From positions 121,729-185,728 of the forward strand of contig JAKUCV010001068.1 of NCBI GenBank assembly GCA_028386065.3: DNA of 64,000 nt, written 5' to 3'. Position numbers and translations under genes: made by a program. Source of the stretch: Turnera subulata (taxonomy: Eukaryota > Streptophyta > Magnoliopsida > Malpighiales > Passifloraceae). Under the pieces are notes generated by a model. It was not told where the DNA came from. It worked only from the letters and a program-made list of their open reading frames with translations, and did not search any database. The first letter of the stretch is position 1. Every line of letters starts with the position of its first letter. Positions 1 through 11,800 of this stretch are shown in pieces.

Positions 1-217
1 TATTACAATTATCGCGTCGCACCTTGCTAAGATAAACAAAGGCACCTTGCTTTGGCAAAACCTACCATTTGTTGATCGAAGCAATGATGAGTGCTTACCA
101 TGGAAGGCAACTAAGAACTTAATATTTTCATCAACATATAATTCCAACACATCACATGCTTGTTCTTGATAAATCATACATTGATGTCATGTAAATTTGG
201 AAACCAAAATACATGTG

Positions 218-694
218 AATATCGATGTCTTACTTGAACATCGATGTTTTGAGAATCTGATTCTCCCAATTACTTAGCAGCACTTAGTATTTCTGCCATA
301 TCCAGAGCTGTAGAGCTCAAATTTGTGCAAACTTGGTGTCCCTGGAAAGCTAAGAAGTAGGGCTACAACTCTGCTGTTCAGGCCAGACACCAATTCGGCC
401 TCCTTCTGCCTCGAATTCGCAGTTGAAGTTACTGGGTTCCACAACATCGATGTTGAACCCTTCAACATCGATGTTTGGAGTTTGCGAATCTACAAAACTT
501 CGATGTTGACACTCAAACATCGATTTTGGAGGTTGCTGAACCCTCAAAACATCGATGTTGACCATCAAACATCGATGTTGGAGGTTGCCGAATGCATAGA
601 ACATCGATGTTAACACTTAAACATCGATGTTTCGACCTCTCGGTCGAAAATCAACCTAAGAGAACATCGATGTTGAAGCTTAAACATCGATGTT
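218..694. repeat. Array of paired AACATCGATGTT palindromes (locus A)
   Basis: Six pairs of the 12-bp palindrome or close variants start at 218, 443, 496, 548, 600 and 663. Within each pair the centres lie 19-21 bp apart (copies at 218/237, 443/464, 496/516, 548/568, 600/620, 663/683). The last five pairs recur every 52-63 bp. Copies at 218, 496 and 516 are degenerate. The array lies in the untranslated leader of the minus-strand element, roughly 380-850 nt after its primer site. Confidence 0.9.
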
Positions 695-1069
695 GTAGGT
701 ATCATATACCTTTCAAGCACCCTTGTCGAACTCATTCGACTTTCTACCAACAACATCTTGATTGATATCACATACCAATCAAGTTCTTGTTGTCAAAACA
801 CTTTTGACAAATCAACCTCAACAACATATATATCACATATACACAATTGAATACAATATAACATGATCAGGCTTTATCACATAGAACATATCATGTATAT
901 ATACTAAAAACATATCAAACATACGCATATATAAATTCAGCATATCACACATATGCAAGCATATCTCATATACTAAAAAGAATTCCAGCATATCACATAT
1001 ACCTAAACAAGTTCAAGCTACATCACATATAACATATGAACATGAATTCAGTTTAGAGCATCACAAGTA

Positions 1070-1081
1070 GCTCCGCTACCA
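1070..1081 (-). other. Retrotransposon primer-binding site, TGGTAGCGGAGC type
   Basis: The minus strand reads TGGTAGCGGAGC one base after the 5' LTR end at 1083. It begins with the TGG expected opposite a tRNA CCA tail, but does not match the usual initiator-Met site TGGTATCAGAGC. The same 12 bases follow the 5' LTRs at 20666 and 59919. Confidence 0.7.
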
Positions 1082-1082
1082 C

Positions 1083-2596
1083 TGTAAGTATCCGGTTCAT
1101 GCAATTGACAATCAAAATCACAAAAATACAACACGTCTGCGCAGCGGAAATACCGGATACACATGGAGGATCCAGGTGAAGGGAGCTAAGCCGAATAACA
1201 ATTTTTCATACCTGTAACGATTGAGGTCTTTCACCCAACTGTAGAACCGAATCAGCTAGAGCCAGACAAAAGCCTCACCCCTCTACGGTATCCACACGAA
1301 CCGCTGTAACCGGTTGAAGAATGTCTCACGACTTCAACCCGAGCTCTCCCGAACTGGTGTGATAGCAACAGGTTTCCGGGAGCTTTTGTGTGTGGTGTTT
1401 TTCTCTCAATTTTCAGACCACTCAAGAACTTTTCTCAAGCTCTGAAAATTCTCTCAAGAACAAGTGTGTGTGAATAGTGATCTGATCACTCAACCCTCAA
1501 AGGCATAGTGCATTAGTGGAGTTAATGGCCAACATGGTGGTCCACTAAGCAACATGATTATGTCTCCACATAATCATGTTTCCCACTAAGCATTATCAAC
1601 ACAACTCAGCATGTTTTGGTTCAAAAATCTGACATTTAGTGAACCAAACCAGTCCAAAAACGACCCTGGTCCAACCACGGTCCAACCGTAGTCCAACCAC
1701 ACCTTGGTTCAACCATGGTCCAACCACAGTTCAACCACCTGCTCGAATCAACGGCTGTATGTGTGTGACCCTGTAGGCACTTGTACGTTCGGCAATAATC
1801 GTAAAATCTCATTTTACAATTATAAGCAAAGAGCGGCGTCTAGCAACACATCATTGCCACCCGAACGACAAGATCAATACTGATTCCACATGCCTCGGAA
1901 CATGTCATCGTCCCTTCGTCCCATTATCAAGATTAAACACGAGACATGGAATATGTCAATCTCGTATATGTTTAATCTCGGTTTCTTGATCCTCGAGTTA
2001 ACCGGTAAAACGGATAGCAATGATATCATATATCACTATCCGAGCATGGCCATGCATTTACGGTTCAACTCTATCAAGAAACACTCCGATAATATACCCG
2101 TTATATGGGTTGGACGAATCCCCTCTGGATCATACAAAACCCACTACACACTCATCATATACCCAATGATTACCCTTACGTCTATCCAGTTACGGATGAC
2201 CAGGAATAATATCAAAGCATATGACTCACATGTTGGGAACATTGATGATCACAGGTCTAAGGACAATACATTATAAGAACCACTATCGACAAAACATATA
2301 ACGGTCCATGTAGCGTTCTTATGTGGGTCGGTCCAGTTCACAAGTTCTCCAACTTGTACCCGTAGGTTGAATTCATATCACATATAAACTCTCAACATAC
2401 GCTAGTCTTAATTTATTATTACAACCCTTCCATAATAATAATCGACTAGGGACAATTTAAGAATATGAAATATTCTAGGGTTATAAGTATGTGCAAGCGT
2501 TTATCTCATAAACGATACTTATTGGAATAACTTTAATGTGTATACATGACTACAAATAATCATCCATGATTGGCTTTTGGGAATATTACACTAACA
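1083..2596 (-). repeat. 5' LTR of the window-edge retrotransposon
   Basis: The boundaries are inferred from the primer site on one side and TG...CA ends on the other: plus-strand TGTAAG at 1083, ACTAACA ending at 2596. Length is 1514 bp. The second LTR is outside the window, so the limits cannot be confirmed by comparison. Confidence 0.6.
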
Positions 2597-2667
2597 CTTT
2601 CTTTGTCTTTATATCTCCTAAAATTTTACCAGTTAAAAGAAATCCCGTTCGGGCACTACTATCTTAC

Positions 2668-3230
2668 TGAACACCCATTGGCAGGTCCAATTTTCTCCCT
2701 TCGTGGCATACCAGGACAGGTTGGAGAGGATTGATTCTCCGACCTTAGTGATGGATCATTGTCGGTGTCTGATAGGATATCGCTGTATGATGGTGTGGTA
2801 CCTCGGGGACCGCGTTTGAGCACAAACCATAGAATTACCCTGCATACCTCCTGATCCTCCGCTCTCCATGCGAGATATCATTGAACAGGGCCAAGCCGCT
2901 GAGGGCGACTACTTGGATCATCATGCTGATGACTTGACTCTCCCTAGTGACTATTCTTCCTTTATCAAGACCCACTTAATGCCACCGTTGACTACCCCAG
3001 AGGCGGGAGGATCAGTGACTAGTGCTGGTCCGTTACGTCAGAGTTCCGCCCCACGAGGGAAAAAAGGCACCAGGGCATCTTCTTCTATGTCTGGTCCTAT
3101 TCTTCCGGCATGTGAGGCCACTTATGAGACTTTTGATGACTCGTATTGGCGTTGTCAAGTGCCTTTTTCTGAGGATCTTCCACCTGACTTTCCACCATTC
3201 CCTGCTGACATTACCACGGTATCTTCCTGA
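2668..3230 (+). pseudogene. Plus-strand ORF antisense to the Ogre-like element; possible plant-mobile-domain remnant
   Basis: The frame reads through 2868-3230 (120 codons, MRDIIEQGQAAEG... to ...ITTVSS). It can be followed upstream to about 2668 with one in-frame TGA after the residues WYLGDRV. That upstream part has a Trp-rich stretch with the order W-Y-x3-RV-x-AQT followed by a Pro-rich turn (IPPDPP), which reminds me of plant mobile domain proteins often carried by transposons. This is pattern memory, not an alignment, and the N-terminus is cut by the insertion at 2596. It runs opposite to the host element, as antisense ORFs do in some Tat-lineage elements. Downstream, about 3230-3590 holds short open frames but no domain I recognise. 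It could equally be a chance ORF. Confidence 0.25.
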
Positions 3231-4008
3231 CCATCGCCTTGAATATCTTCTTTCTTCCCCTCTCCTATGGTTTGGTTGATCTTCCCAATGTAATAGGTCC
3301 CGGCTGCTGAGGTTTCTCGACTATGGACGTTGCTCGGGCGGGCCAAGGCTACTCTGACAGCTCAAGCCATTCGGATACGAGAGTTGACTTCCTGTGTGAA
3401 GGAGGGAGGGTTTACTCGCCCTGTGCCAATGCTTCGGGATCCCCATCCTTCTAGGCCTTTTATGCCTCCTCCTTCCCCTCAACCGACCCCTCGTCCTACT
3501 GACCCTACCTCGGGTGATTGTGAAGATACTATTCAGGAGTGCACCCGACCGGTTCGCCAACCCAGGAGCAAGAAGAGACGGTCTTGATGAATGCATGTAT
3601 GCTTTGTTATCTAGGTGTGTGTGCTTTGACAGGGCTATTCCTCTTTTCCCTATGCATGCATGCGTGTCCTTCGTGTCTAGACACATGTACTTTGAGGATT
3701 CTACCCTTTTTTCCTATATGCATGTGCACGTGTTCTAAGTTCTTGACTCATGTACTTGGATGGGATTACTGTTTGTTTTATGTGCATGCATGCTGAATTT
3801 CCTATCCATGAGATACAAACATGTATGCAATTTTCGAAATTCACCTAGCCATGAGTGTCGGGATGGGTTAGGTATTTAGTTCAGTGGGTTTCCACAATGT
3901 CACATGAGACGCCGATCTCCCTTTGCTGGTGGATATCACAAGGAACGACTTTGAAGTAGAGATTTCCATGAATCGTGAGCATGCCCCGATCACCCCAAAC
4001 TCCATTAG

Positions 4009-4102
4009 CCTTAACTTTTACCTAGGCCGCCCTTTCGGGTTTTCAGCCTAGTAGGCGTGTCCTAACTTTTGCCTAGATCGCCCTTTCGGGTTTTCAACCT
4101 AG
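4009..4102. repeat. Tandem pair of hairpin-forming 43-bp units
   Basis: Two imperfect copies (about 4009-4052 and 4060-4102) share the core CGCCCTTTCGGGTTTTCA. In the first copy CCTAGGC pairs with GCCTAG, and both copies also contain CCC-TTT-CGGG, so each unit can form a nested hairpin. It lies in the non-coding internal region of the Ogre-like element. Confidence 0.6.
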
Positions 4103-4487
4103 CGGACTAGTTCCCCCTCTCTTTCTTCATTGCTTTCTTATTTTCTATCTCAAGAGGTGACGATTGCACATTGTCTAGGTGGTGATGAATTCCCAAATTT
4201 TGCACCCCAGGGTGGCGACTTTGGGAGATGATTTGGTGCTGATCCTTCTTGACAATATGATCCGGGCGGGACCGAGGGTAATGCTTTAAAGAACTCGGAA
4301 TACTTTTTCAATAGAAGGTGTCCAAACTTAAACCTTATCATCTTCCATCAACTTAACTTAGGAACCAACATTTATTTAGACCGGGCTCATTAATAGAGTT
4401 ACCTACGTACCAGCGAAAATGATGTTCGATGAAATGAGAAGTTCGAATGGCACATTGGTTGCGAAGAACATATCCCCCTTTCTTTTC

Positions 4488-4551
4488 CTTTCTTTTCCTT
4501 TCTTTTTTTTTTTCTTTTCTTTTTCTTTTTTTTTCTTTTGTTTTTTTTGGG
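4488..4551. repeat. CT-rich low-complexity tract
   Basis: A nearly pure pyrimidine run of C and T with long T stretches. No gene signal. Confidence 0.85.
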
Positions 4552-5135
4552 AGATGACTTCACATGCCAGGCTTATCATTGCAAGCTAAAATAACTTAAC
4601 AAATTTGGTTTGCTGGATCAGGCCTTCGTAGTTCATTTTATGGTTCCAAACCAAGTTGATAAATTCCAATAAGGTTTTAGACATCACATTCATAAATGAG
4701 AGGATGAGAATACTTATTACATGGGTGCTAAACAGAAGAATACTAACTAGGGACAGACAACAATGACTCCCTAGGGTGAAGTTAACATGGGTAGACTTCG
4801 ACCCTCCTTTAGTTTTGTGTTATGGAAAACAAAGACAGACTTGACAATTAAAATCTAAGGTCTTCTTATCCTCTTCCTCGACCGCTCTAAGCATCGTCCT
4901 CCATTACCCATTCTATCTTATCCGGGTACACAAGCTTCCTTCGCGGGACTATAGTGATAGTTTCCTTTGGACCGTCATGTTAGGCCTCAATCCTCTCTGC
5001 TTTGTCTTCAAATCCAGGGCTACCTTCATCTTCTTCACTAGACATCATGCCATCTCGTGATTTTGAATGCTCTTCAGACCTTGGCATGTCACCCCAATCA
5101 TCCCATTTGCTTTTCCTCAGTTCCCTGATGCACTC

Positions 5136-5468
5136 CTAGAGGTTCTCCTTTGCTTTGATGCTCTCTCGAGTAAGGGCAGCATTTCGAAGTTGGATACCCC
5201 TTATCACGTCTTCAACAAGTGCATATTGCCCCATGGCATCCCTGAACTGCTTCATGGCTTCTTGAGGAAGTGGTTGCCCTAGTAAAATTCCTCGAAGGAT
5301 TGTTTCTTCTAGTCTCCCTACCAAGGCCCGGAATGTCAATTGCACCTCCTTCTCTTGTTGAAGACTCTGATCCTTGTAAATAGGAAATTCATCCCCCGTC
5401 GGTTCACCCCTTTGACCCATTCTTGCACCGGTAGTATCCCTTGATTGGTTAGCATGCTCACTGTTCAT
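5136..5468 (-). CDS. Hypothetical ORF of the Ogre-like element (gag region?)
   Basis: A 110-codon frame (MNSEHANQSRDTTGARM... to ...SIKAKENL) sits about 760 bp downstream of the minus-strand primer site. That is where the gag ORF of the related element at 42573-43744 would begin. It is hydrophilic, with a helical Glu/Gln-rich middle, and has no zinc knuckle or pol motif. I do not recognise a family. Position and orientation suggest a gag-side product of the element; the rest of gag is not visible between here and 2597. Confidence 0.3.
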   Translation of the reverse strand: MNSEHANQSRDTTGARMGQRGEPTGDEFPIYKDQSLQQEKEVQLTFRALVGRLEETILRGILLGQPLPQEAMKQFRDAMGQYALVEDVIRGIQLRNAALTRESIKAKENL

Positions 5469-6212
5469 GGTTGCCCTTCACTGTCCAGGTAAAGAAGTGG
5501 GTTTTAGTGCCTTGTTCGGGTGGTCTCAAAGGAAAAAGTTGATAACAAAGGGTTTGGACAAAAGAGGTGGAACATGGGCCGACTCTCGACTTGGTGTGTC
5601 TTAGTTTTTTAAAATTCAATGCATAATGACATGTATGATGCAATCCTAATTTCTCCAGGGCAATTGGACATCCACTCAAATTGTCTCAAAGTGAATCTCT
5701 GCTGAATTCTAGTTAGTCACAACGAGAAGATATGGAGTGCCTCCTTCCCCTTGATAGCCATGGATGATTACTCCTATTTTCACCTTTCTCAAACCCCATG
5801 TATGCATAGATTTGGATTCCAAAATAACAAGATATACACATATGTACAGCACAAAACAAGATCCACGTAAATGCAGGTACCACTTATTGATTCATAATGC
5901 ATGAGATGCTCAGGGTATGCAGCTGGTTGGGGGCCAAAAGACTACCGCTAGGGAATAGGTTGACCTACTCACATGTGATAATGGATATCGCGTGAGGTCC
6001 CAGGCCAGTTAATCCCCATCATTGCTAAGCATCGAAAAACGGGTTCATGCAAGCCACCATCACTTAAAGAAAGTATGTGGTGCACTTGGCTTCCCTCGCC
6101 CTCTTACGGTAAAGGCTTCACATAAATCATCATGAATGCAGGGCACTTATGATGACAAACAAAAAGACACACAAAGCTCTATGATTGCACAAGATTTCTT
6201 AAACCCACTACA

Positions 6213-6230
6213 TCCCCAGCGGAGTCGCCA
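6213..6230 (-). other. Primer-binding site complementary to a tRNA-Arg 3' end
   Basis: The minus strand reads TGGCGACTCCGCTGGGGA two bases after the LTR that begins at 6233. The complement ends in CCA and fits the acceptor and T-arm of plant tRNA-Arg as I recall it. The same 18 bases occur at 44243-44260. Confidence 0.8.
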
Positions 6231-6232
6231 AC

Positions 6233-7640
6233 TGTGAGAACCCGACCCAAAATCACTTGGGCCTTCTCACCTATCCCTTATCACCTTCTTCCTCGGGTCT
6301 ATCCCATGTCGTTGGAGTCGCCACCTAAGTTTTATTAGGGACAAAACTTAGGAAAAACTCTTGAATGACTCTTTAGGCAACTGGTCATGGCGAACCAAAG
6401 ACATGGGATCGGGGGTTCGTCACGGATGGGAAGGTGTTAGGCACCCATCCATGTTGGGTCGAAACCTTGTGCAATTAAAGAGAAAAGTGTGCCTTGTGCA
6501 AGTGTGCAAGAGTGTGGAAAATAAAGAAAGGGGGGAGGAAAAGACTTGGTTGCATCTTGTTGTGAAACCGAGACTACCTACGTACCCGAGTGATCGGGGA
6601 CAAAGCCACGTAGTTCTAAACATGGCACACAGTAGCCACTTACATCATCAAAAGCATCAGCAATCAATCACCAATAATCAATCAAAAGGATTCAGGATTA
6701 CCTTATGTAGCCCTCCTCTAACTCCTTGCAATGGGTCGAGTTCTACACCCACCTTCTTGCCACTCCTTAGCTCTATGGTTGATCCTCTTCTTGACTCCTC
6801 CTCGCTAGAGTACCGCTTGATGCTCCCCACGAAAATCCTCCAGAGTTTCTGCCTTAGAAAATATTTCTAAACTTGGAGAAGTAGAGTTTCTCCAAGCAAG
6901 AAGAGCTTACGGGTGTATATGTGAGGAATGTTGTGTGTCCCCTGAAATGTGTATGAGGGGTCCTATTTATAGTGCTCTGGGAAGCCTAGGGACGTGGACC
7001 TGCTTAATAGTGAAGATTATGCCCGAAAATCTGGTCCAAAACCGCGTAGGATCGAAAAAGAAACAAAATCGGGAAAAATCGAGGATTATGGAAGGTGATG
7101 ACCGCCATGGCCGGCGGTCATCCACTGCATGACCGCCACTGCTGGAGGTCTTGTGTGGATGCCCGCCGGCAGCCGGCGGTCTTTGCGAGATGGCCGCCGG
7201 TCGCCCCGCGTTTCACCCGTTCTTTCCTTTTCGGGCCCTCAATCCCCCTAATTCAGGCCTGATTCGATCCTACCGCATAATCAACCCCTAATCTACTCAG
7301 AATCACTCAATTACTTGATCATCACTCCCCCAAATCATTCCATAATCAAAAATTACCCACTAACACTCAAAATCATACCAAAAACACATAATCTAATTAA
7401 ATGATAATTAACTCTGATTTTTCACGAAAATCAGAGCTAAAATTGATCTTCAAGAAATGTGTTAATGGGCTGGACAAACTCTGGAGAATATTAACTTGGA
7501 CCCTTAAATCCATTCCTAAACCAAGAATAAATCATCTCAATATAATTGGGCAAGAAATAAATAAAAGGCCCAAAAAATGCATTCTAATGCAAATAAACCT
7601 TATTATATGTTTTATCCTAAGGCCAAATCATCTCATATAG
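6233..7640 (-). repeat. 5' LTR of the truncated Ogre-like element
   Basis: It opens TGTGAGAACCCGACCC and shares long blocks with the LTRs at 37638-39175 and 44263-45865. At about 7095-7210 it has a GC-rich cluster of GACCGCC and GGCGGTC arms that differs in number and arrangement from the other two copies. The outer boundary is approximate. Confidence 0.6.
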
Positions 7641-8862
7641 GCGACCGTGGGTCAGGTCAGGGAAAAAATAAAAACCATAGAAACATAGAAGCAAAATGCC
7701 AGCCTAAATATAGGCGTGCTTATTGAATTTGAACATTGCAATAAATAAGTTGAGCCCTTCCAATGGCTGGTGGATTCTATTAAATAAGAGGATCAGTGGA
7801 ATTTCGGAGAAGTTTTGGAAGTAGTACACTCTCTAGCATTTCACCTGATAATCAGCTACCCTTGTTAATGTAGAATACTATTTTTGGTTGTTTTAATAAA
7901 TTCTATATTTTTCTTTCTCAAAAAAAAAAATTTATATTTTTTATTTCTTCCAAGTGAACCCAAAAACACTGTCTTCAAACAAAACTCCAACAATCTGAAA
8001 AGAAGAGATTCATATTTTATCTTCCTAACATAAGTAATTTGAATATTTTTTTATTTATTTATAGTTTTCTATTAAGTCTCTTTTCAAGTAAATCGCATAA
8101 CTGATGGCAAAAAAAGGTAAATAATCTAGGCCCACTGATGTATACTATTTGTGGAGGAATTTTTTTAAAAAAAAAGAACTACAATTATCTTCACTGATTA
8201 GATATTAATTATAAAGGAATAAAAAATTTAAAACAAAATATAACCAAAAATATTAGACCAGTGTAGCTATTATTCTAGATTTATTCATTTATTTATTTGT
8301 TAATTTTTAAAATTGTAGGTGTTGATGGATAATATTAGATTGGTCAAGTTAATTTAGAATGCTAAAATTTTATTTTTAAATATTAATAATAAAAATTATT
8401 AGAAAGAAGACATGTTAGACATTAGTTTTATTACTTCTATATATAGAGAGATGGTTAATACTAAAACAAAATATAAGAAAAAGTATTTTACTTACTTATC
8501 TTATGTGATAGGTAAATTCTTTTGGAAGATGTATGTAACCTAGATTAAGAACAATGGGTTTGTTGACAAGTGAGGGTTAGAGATGTATTGCTAGTATTCG
8601 TTCGGGGTGAACCCGTAAAGTGAGTGAGAAGATCCTTCTGAAAACCCCGCAAAGGATATTTATCTTCTATATACTCGAATAATAAGAGATTTTTAACTTT
8701 TTTGATAACTTTTGAATAATACACTCTTTCTTTTTTCAATCAAAAAAACCTATTTTAAGCCCTCTTGAGTAATGGGAAGGGGGCTAGTCCCCGAAAATTC
8801 TTCTTATATAGGTATACAATCTGTGCACTAAAATAAATTAATTAAGGATATCTTCTTTTTCG
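7641..8862. other. AT-rich intergenic DNA, no gene seen
   Basis: Rich in A and T runs (for example around 7910-7930 and 8160-8190). Open frames here are short and compositionally biased. I see no protein, tRNA or clear transposon terminus. Confidence 0.6.
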
Positions 8863-8875
8863 TTAGTGTTCTAAA
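8863..8875. repeat. LINE target-site duplication, left copy
   Basis: TTAGTGTTCTAAA, identical to 16313-16325. Confidence 0.9.
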
Positions 8876-11800
8876 AGTTTTTTTTGGGTGAAAAACGAGG
8901 GCAACAGCCCTAAAATTCAATTAATTCTCCAAAGAAACAGCAACACGAGGGGTTGAAACCCCCATAGTATCCAAATGAAGCAAATGTAAAATAGAATCAG
9001 GGGGATCCGGTAAGAGACACATGCCCGGCACCCAAGACAAAGCAACTCTAGCTAAGGAATCGGCAACTTGATTAGCTTCCTGAAGGACAAATTTAAAGCT
9101 CACTTCCCACTCCTGCTGACACAAGTGACGAATATGTTGGATAAGCGACAGAGGCACACCATCAAGATAAGTCCCATCCTGCAAGTGAGATATATGAGTG
9201 AAGGAGTCCGACTCCAGCTCCACTCGCCGATAACCAGCAGCCCACGCTACTTCCAAGTCCGTCTTAATTGCCCAACCTTCAGCATAGGCAGCAGAATAGT
9301 CACCCAGAAACTTCCCAAAACCCGACAGCCAGGCCCCTGCAGAATCCCGCAATATACCGCCCACACCAGCGCCACGGCCCAACAAACGAGCCCCATCCGT
9401 GTTAATCTTGACCCATCCCGGCGGCGGTGGGAACCAAGATACCTGCAGCAAGGATCGCCGCCCCTGATAAGCCCCATTCTGACCAAATGCAAGAGAAACC
9501 ACCTGACTCTCCTGCACCCATGCCAACACAGTATGCAACAAACCAGTGGAGGTATTGACCTTCCCTTCAAAGACCAAGAGGTTCCGATCCAACCATATCG
9601 AAGGGATAGCAAATGCAAAAAACACATCCCAAGAGGCTGAGCAAAGAGTGGTAGTAAAACGATTATACAAGCTCGAAGTACACCACTGGACCAAACCCAA
9701 ATGGAAAAACAGCACCCAAGAGCTAGGACTGACAATAGAGGTCCAGAAAGCCTGAATCACCGGACAATCTCGCAGAGCATGCAGCAAGGTCTCTGATGCA
9801 TTCTGGCATCGAGGGCAAAGGGAAGAGGCAGACAAATGCCGTCGATGACGCTCAAAGTTGGTAAGTAATCGTTCATGGAGAACAAGCCAACAATGTGTAC
9901 GCACTCTTTGGGGTACTTTAACCTTCCACACTTTCTTCCAGATAGGCTCCACATCGTTCTATTCTGCCGAACAAAGAAGCTTATAGGCTGTAGCAACAGT
10001 TAACATACCACTAGCTGTACCCACCCAACATGGCTGATCAGGTCCACTACCCTCCTAGGGAGGTAGAATAGCAGCAAGCCGAACACAAACAGCCACTGGG
10101 AGGATTAATGAGAGAATATCCCACCTCCACTGTCCCGACACATCCACAAAATCCACAACCGCTCTCCCGACTAGATCATCTGGGATCGGTGTGGAGACTA
10201 CCGACGCAAGAATGCCACGCTCAGAACACCACAAGTCCAACCAAAACCTCACTGTCCGGCCGTTCCTAAGGGTCCACACCAGCCCACTCAATAGAGGCCC
10301 CCATTGATCGCAGATCCCTCGCCACAACGGAGAGCCACGACTCCTAGGCAACTCCCCCGGGATAGGAAGGAAAGGCACACGATACTTCGAACATAATACT
10401 CGAACCCACAAAGCATCCCGGTGAGTGAGAATGCCCCAAGCCAGCTTCAACATAAAATAATCATTCATAGTGCTTGCAGGGCGAATACCAAGGCCCCCCG
10501 ACTCCTTTGGTTGGGAAACAGTCTCCCAATTAACCAAATGTACCTTCCGAGCATCTAGAGAACTACCCCAAATAAACTGTCTGCATTAAGCATCCAAAGT
10601 TTGACAGACACTACGAGGTATCCGCGCTGTCTGCATGGTAAAAGCCTGTAAGGAGGTAAGCACAAACTTACAAATGTAGTACGACCAGCAAGTGATAGGG
10701 AACGTGCCTTCCATCCATTGAGTCTAGTGGAGGCTTTCGTTAAAATCTCATGATATGTCAGTCTCGTAACACGATCATGTAGCAAAGCCACCCCCAAGTA
10801 CTTCCCCAAGTTCTGAGTCTGAGGAATATTACACTACTAAGCTGAGAACCCAACTCCTCAGACACATTCTTGGAACAAAATAGCTTTGACTTCTGTCGGC
10901 TCACTTTCTGCCCTGAAACCGCACAAAAAGTATCCAGACACTCCATCATACATAAAGTCTGTCCAACAGATGCCTCACCAAATAATAGAAGATCATCAGC
11001 AAAAAATAAGTGAGAGAGAGCAGGCCCATCTCCACCCAAACATATCGGTCTCCATTCGCCAACACTCACTCTATGGGAGATAATATGACCTAACCGTTCC
11101 ATGCAAAGAACAAAAATATACGGAGATAATGGATCCCCCTGACAAATACCTCGGGAAGGGCAAAACACAATAGTAGGAGTCCCATTCCTGAGCACCCGCA
11201 TACGAGAGGTAGATACACACTCCATGATCACCTTAACAACAGAATCCAGCACCCCAGCCAACAACAAAGTCTCCTCCACAAAACTCCACCTAATCTGATC
11301 ATATGCCTTCTCAAGGTCAATTTTCAGAGCCATAAAGCCAACCCCACTCGTCCGATTCTTTATGTAATGAACAACTTCCTGAGCAACAATAATATTATCA
11401 GTTATATGTCGACCAGGAACAAAACTACCCTGCTCCAGACTCACCAAAGGATCCATTACTCTCTTAATTCTTGAAGCTAATATCTTTGTGATGATCTTAT
11501 AAGCAACATTACAAAGACTAATTGGCTGAAACTGGGAGATATGAGCCGGATGCTCCACCTTCGGGATAAGAACAATGAGTGTATCATTAATGCGAGGATC
11601 CACCCGCTGAAGCCGAAACACATCACTAACAAACTGAACCAAATCCCCCGCAACCAATGCCCACTGACTTTGATAGAATAAAGCATGGAGGCCATCAGGC
11701 CCTGGAGCCTTCAAAGCACCCATAACAAAGACCGCACGTCGTACCTCAGCCATAGTTACCACGGCTGCCAAACTCGCCAACAAATCCGAGTCTACTAACG

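Larger units (their letters stand above)
1..2596 (-). mobile_element. Partial LTR retrotransposon (5' LTR, primer site and leader)
   Basis: Seen: an LTR-like block at 1083-2596 whose minus-strand ends read TGTTAGTGTAATATTCCC and CTTACA, followed on the minus strand by the primer-binding sequence TGGTAGCGGAGC (1070-1081). This order makes 1083-2596 the 5' LTR of a minus-strand element whose internal region runs leftwards out of the window. The visible leader (1-1069) has no gag-like reading frame. It holds an array of AACATCGATGTT palindromes at 218-694 and AT-rich runs with repeated TATCACATAT at about 820-1040. The element seems inserted in an older Ogre-like element, because the sequence right of 2596 belongs to that element's internal region. 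The candidate target duplication is CTTTC (2597-2601), but its partner is outside the window. Superfamily cannot be decided without pol. Open frames such as 1890-2276 inside the LTR resemble no protein. Confidence 0.7.
2597..7640 (-). mobile_element. Ogre-like (Tat-lineage) LTR element, truncated and old
   Basis: Seen: an LTR starting TGTGAGAACCCGACCC at 6233, preceded by an 18-nt primer site matching a tRNA-Arg 3' end (6213-6230). Internal DNA extends left to 2597, where a younger LTR element interrupts it. The LTR is clearly related to those of the element at 37638-45865: shared opening, GACCGCC/GGCGGTC module and closing AT-rich part. Known: a tRNA-Arg primer site is typical of Ogre/Tat-lineage elements. 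The internal region has a possible gag-side frame on the minus strand (5136-5468), a plus-strand frame (2868-3230), a duplicated hairpin (4009-4102) and a CT-rich tract (about 4488-4551). No pol domain is recognisable. The outer LTR end near 7640 is a guess, since similarity to the better copy fades there. Confidence 0.65.

Noticed and set aside
323..613. Plus-strand ORF with repeated NIDV peptides
   Set aside because: The peptide repeat is only the AACATCGATGTT array read in frame; open on both strands.
1890..2276. 128-codon plus-strand ORF
   Set aside because: Lies inside the 5' LTR of a minus-strand element and resembles no protein.
8541..8800. Possible organelle-derived fragment (GGGGCTAGTCCCC and CGTTCGGGGTGAACCCG)
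   Set aside because: Short GC-rich patches only; no chloroplast or mitochondrial gene could be recognised.
9068..9755. Plus-strand ORFs over the LINE 3' half
   Set aside because: Shadows of the ORF2 RNase H region on the opposite strand.
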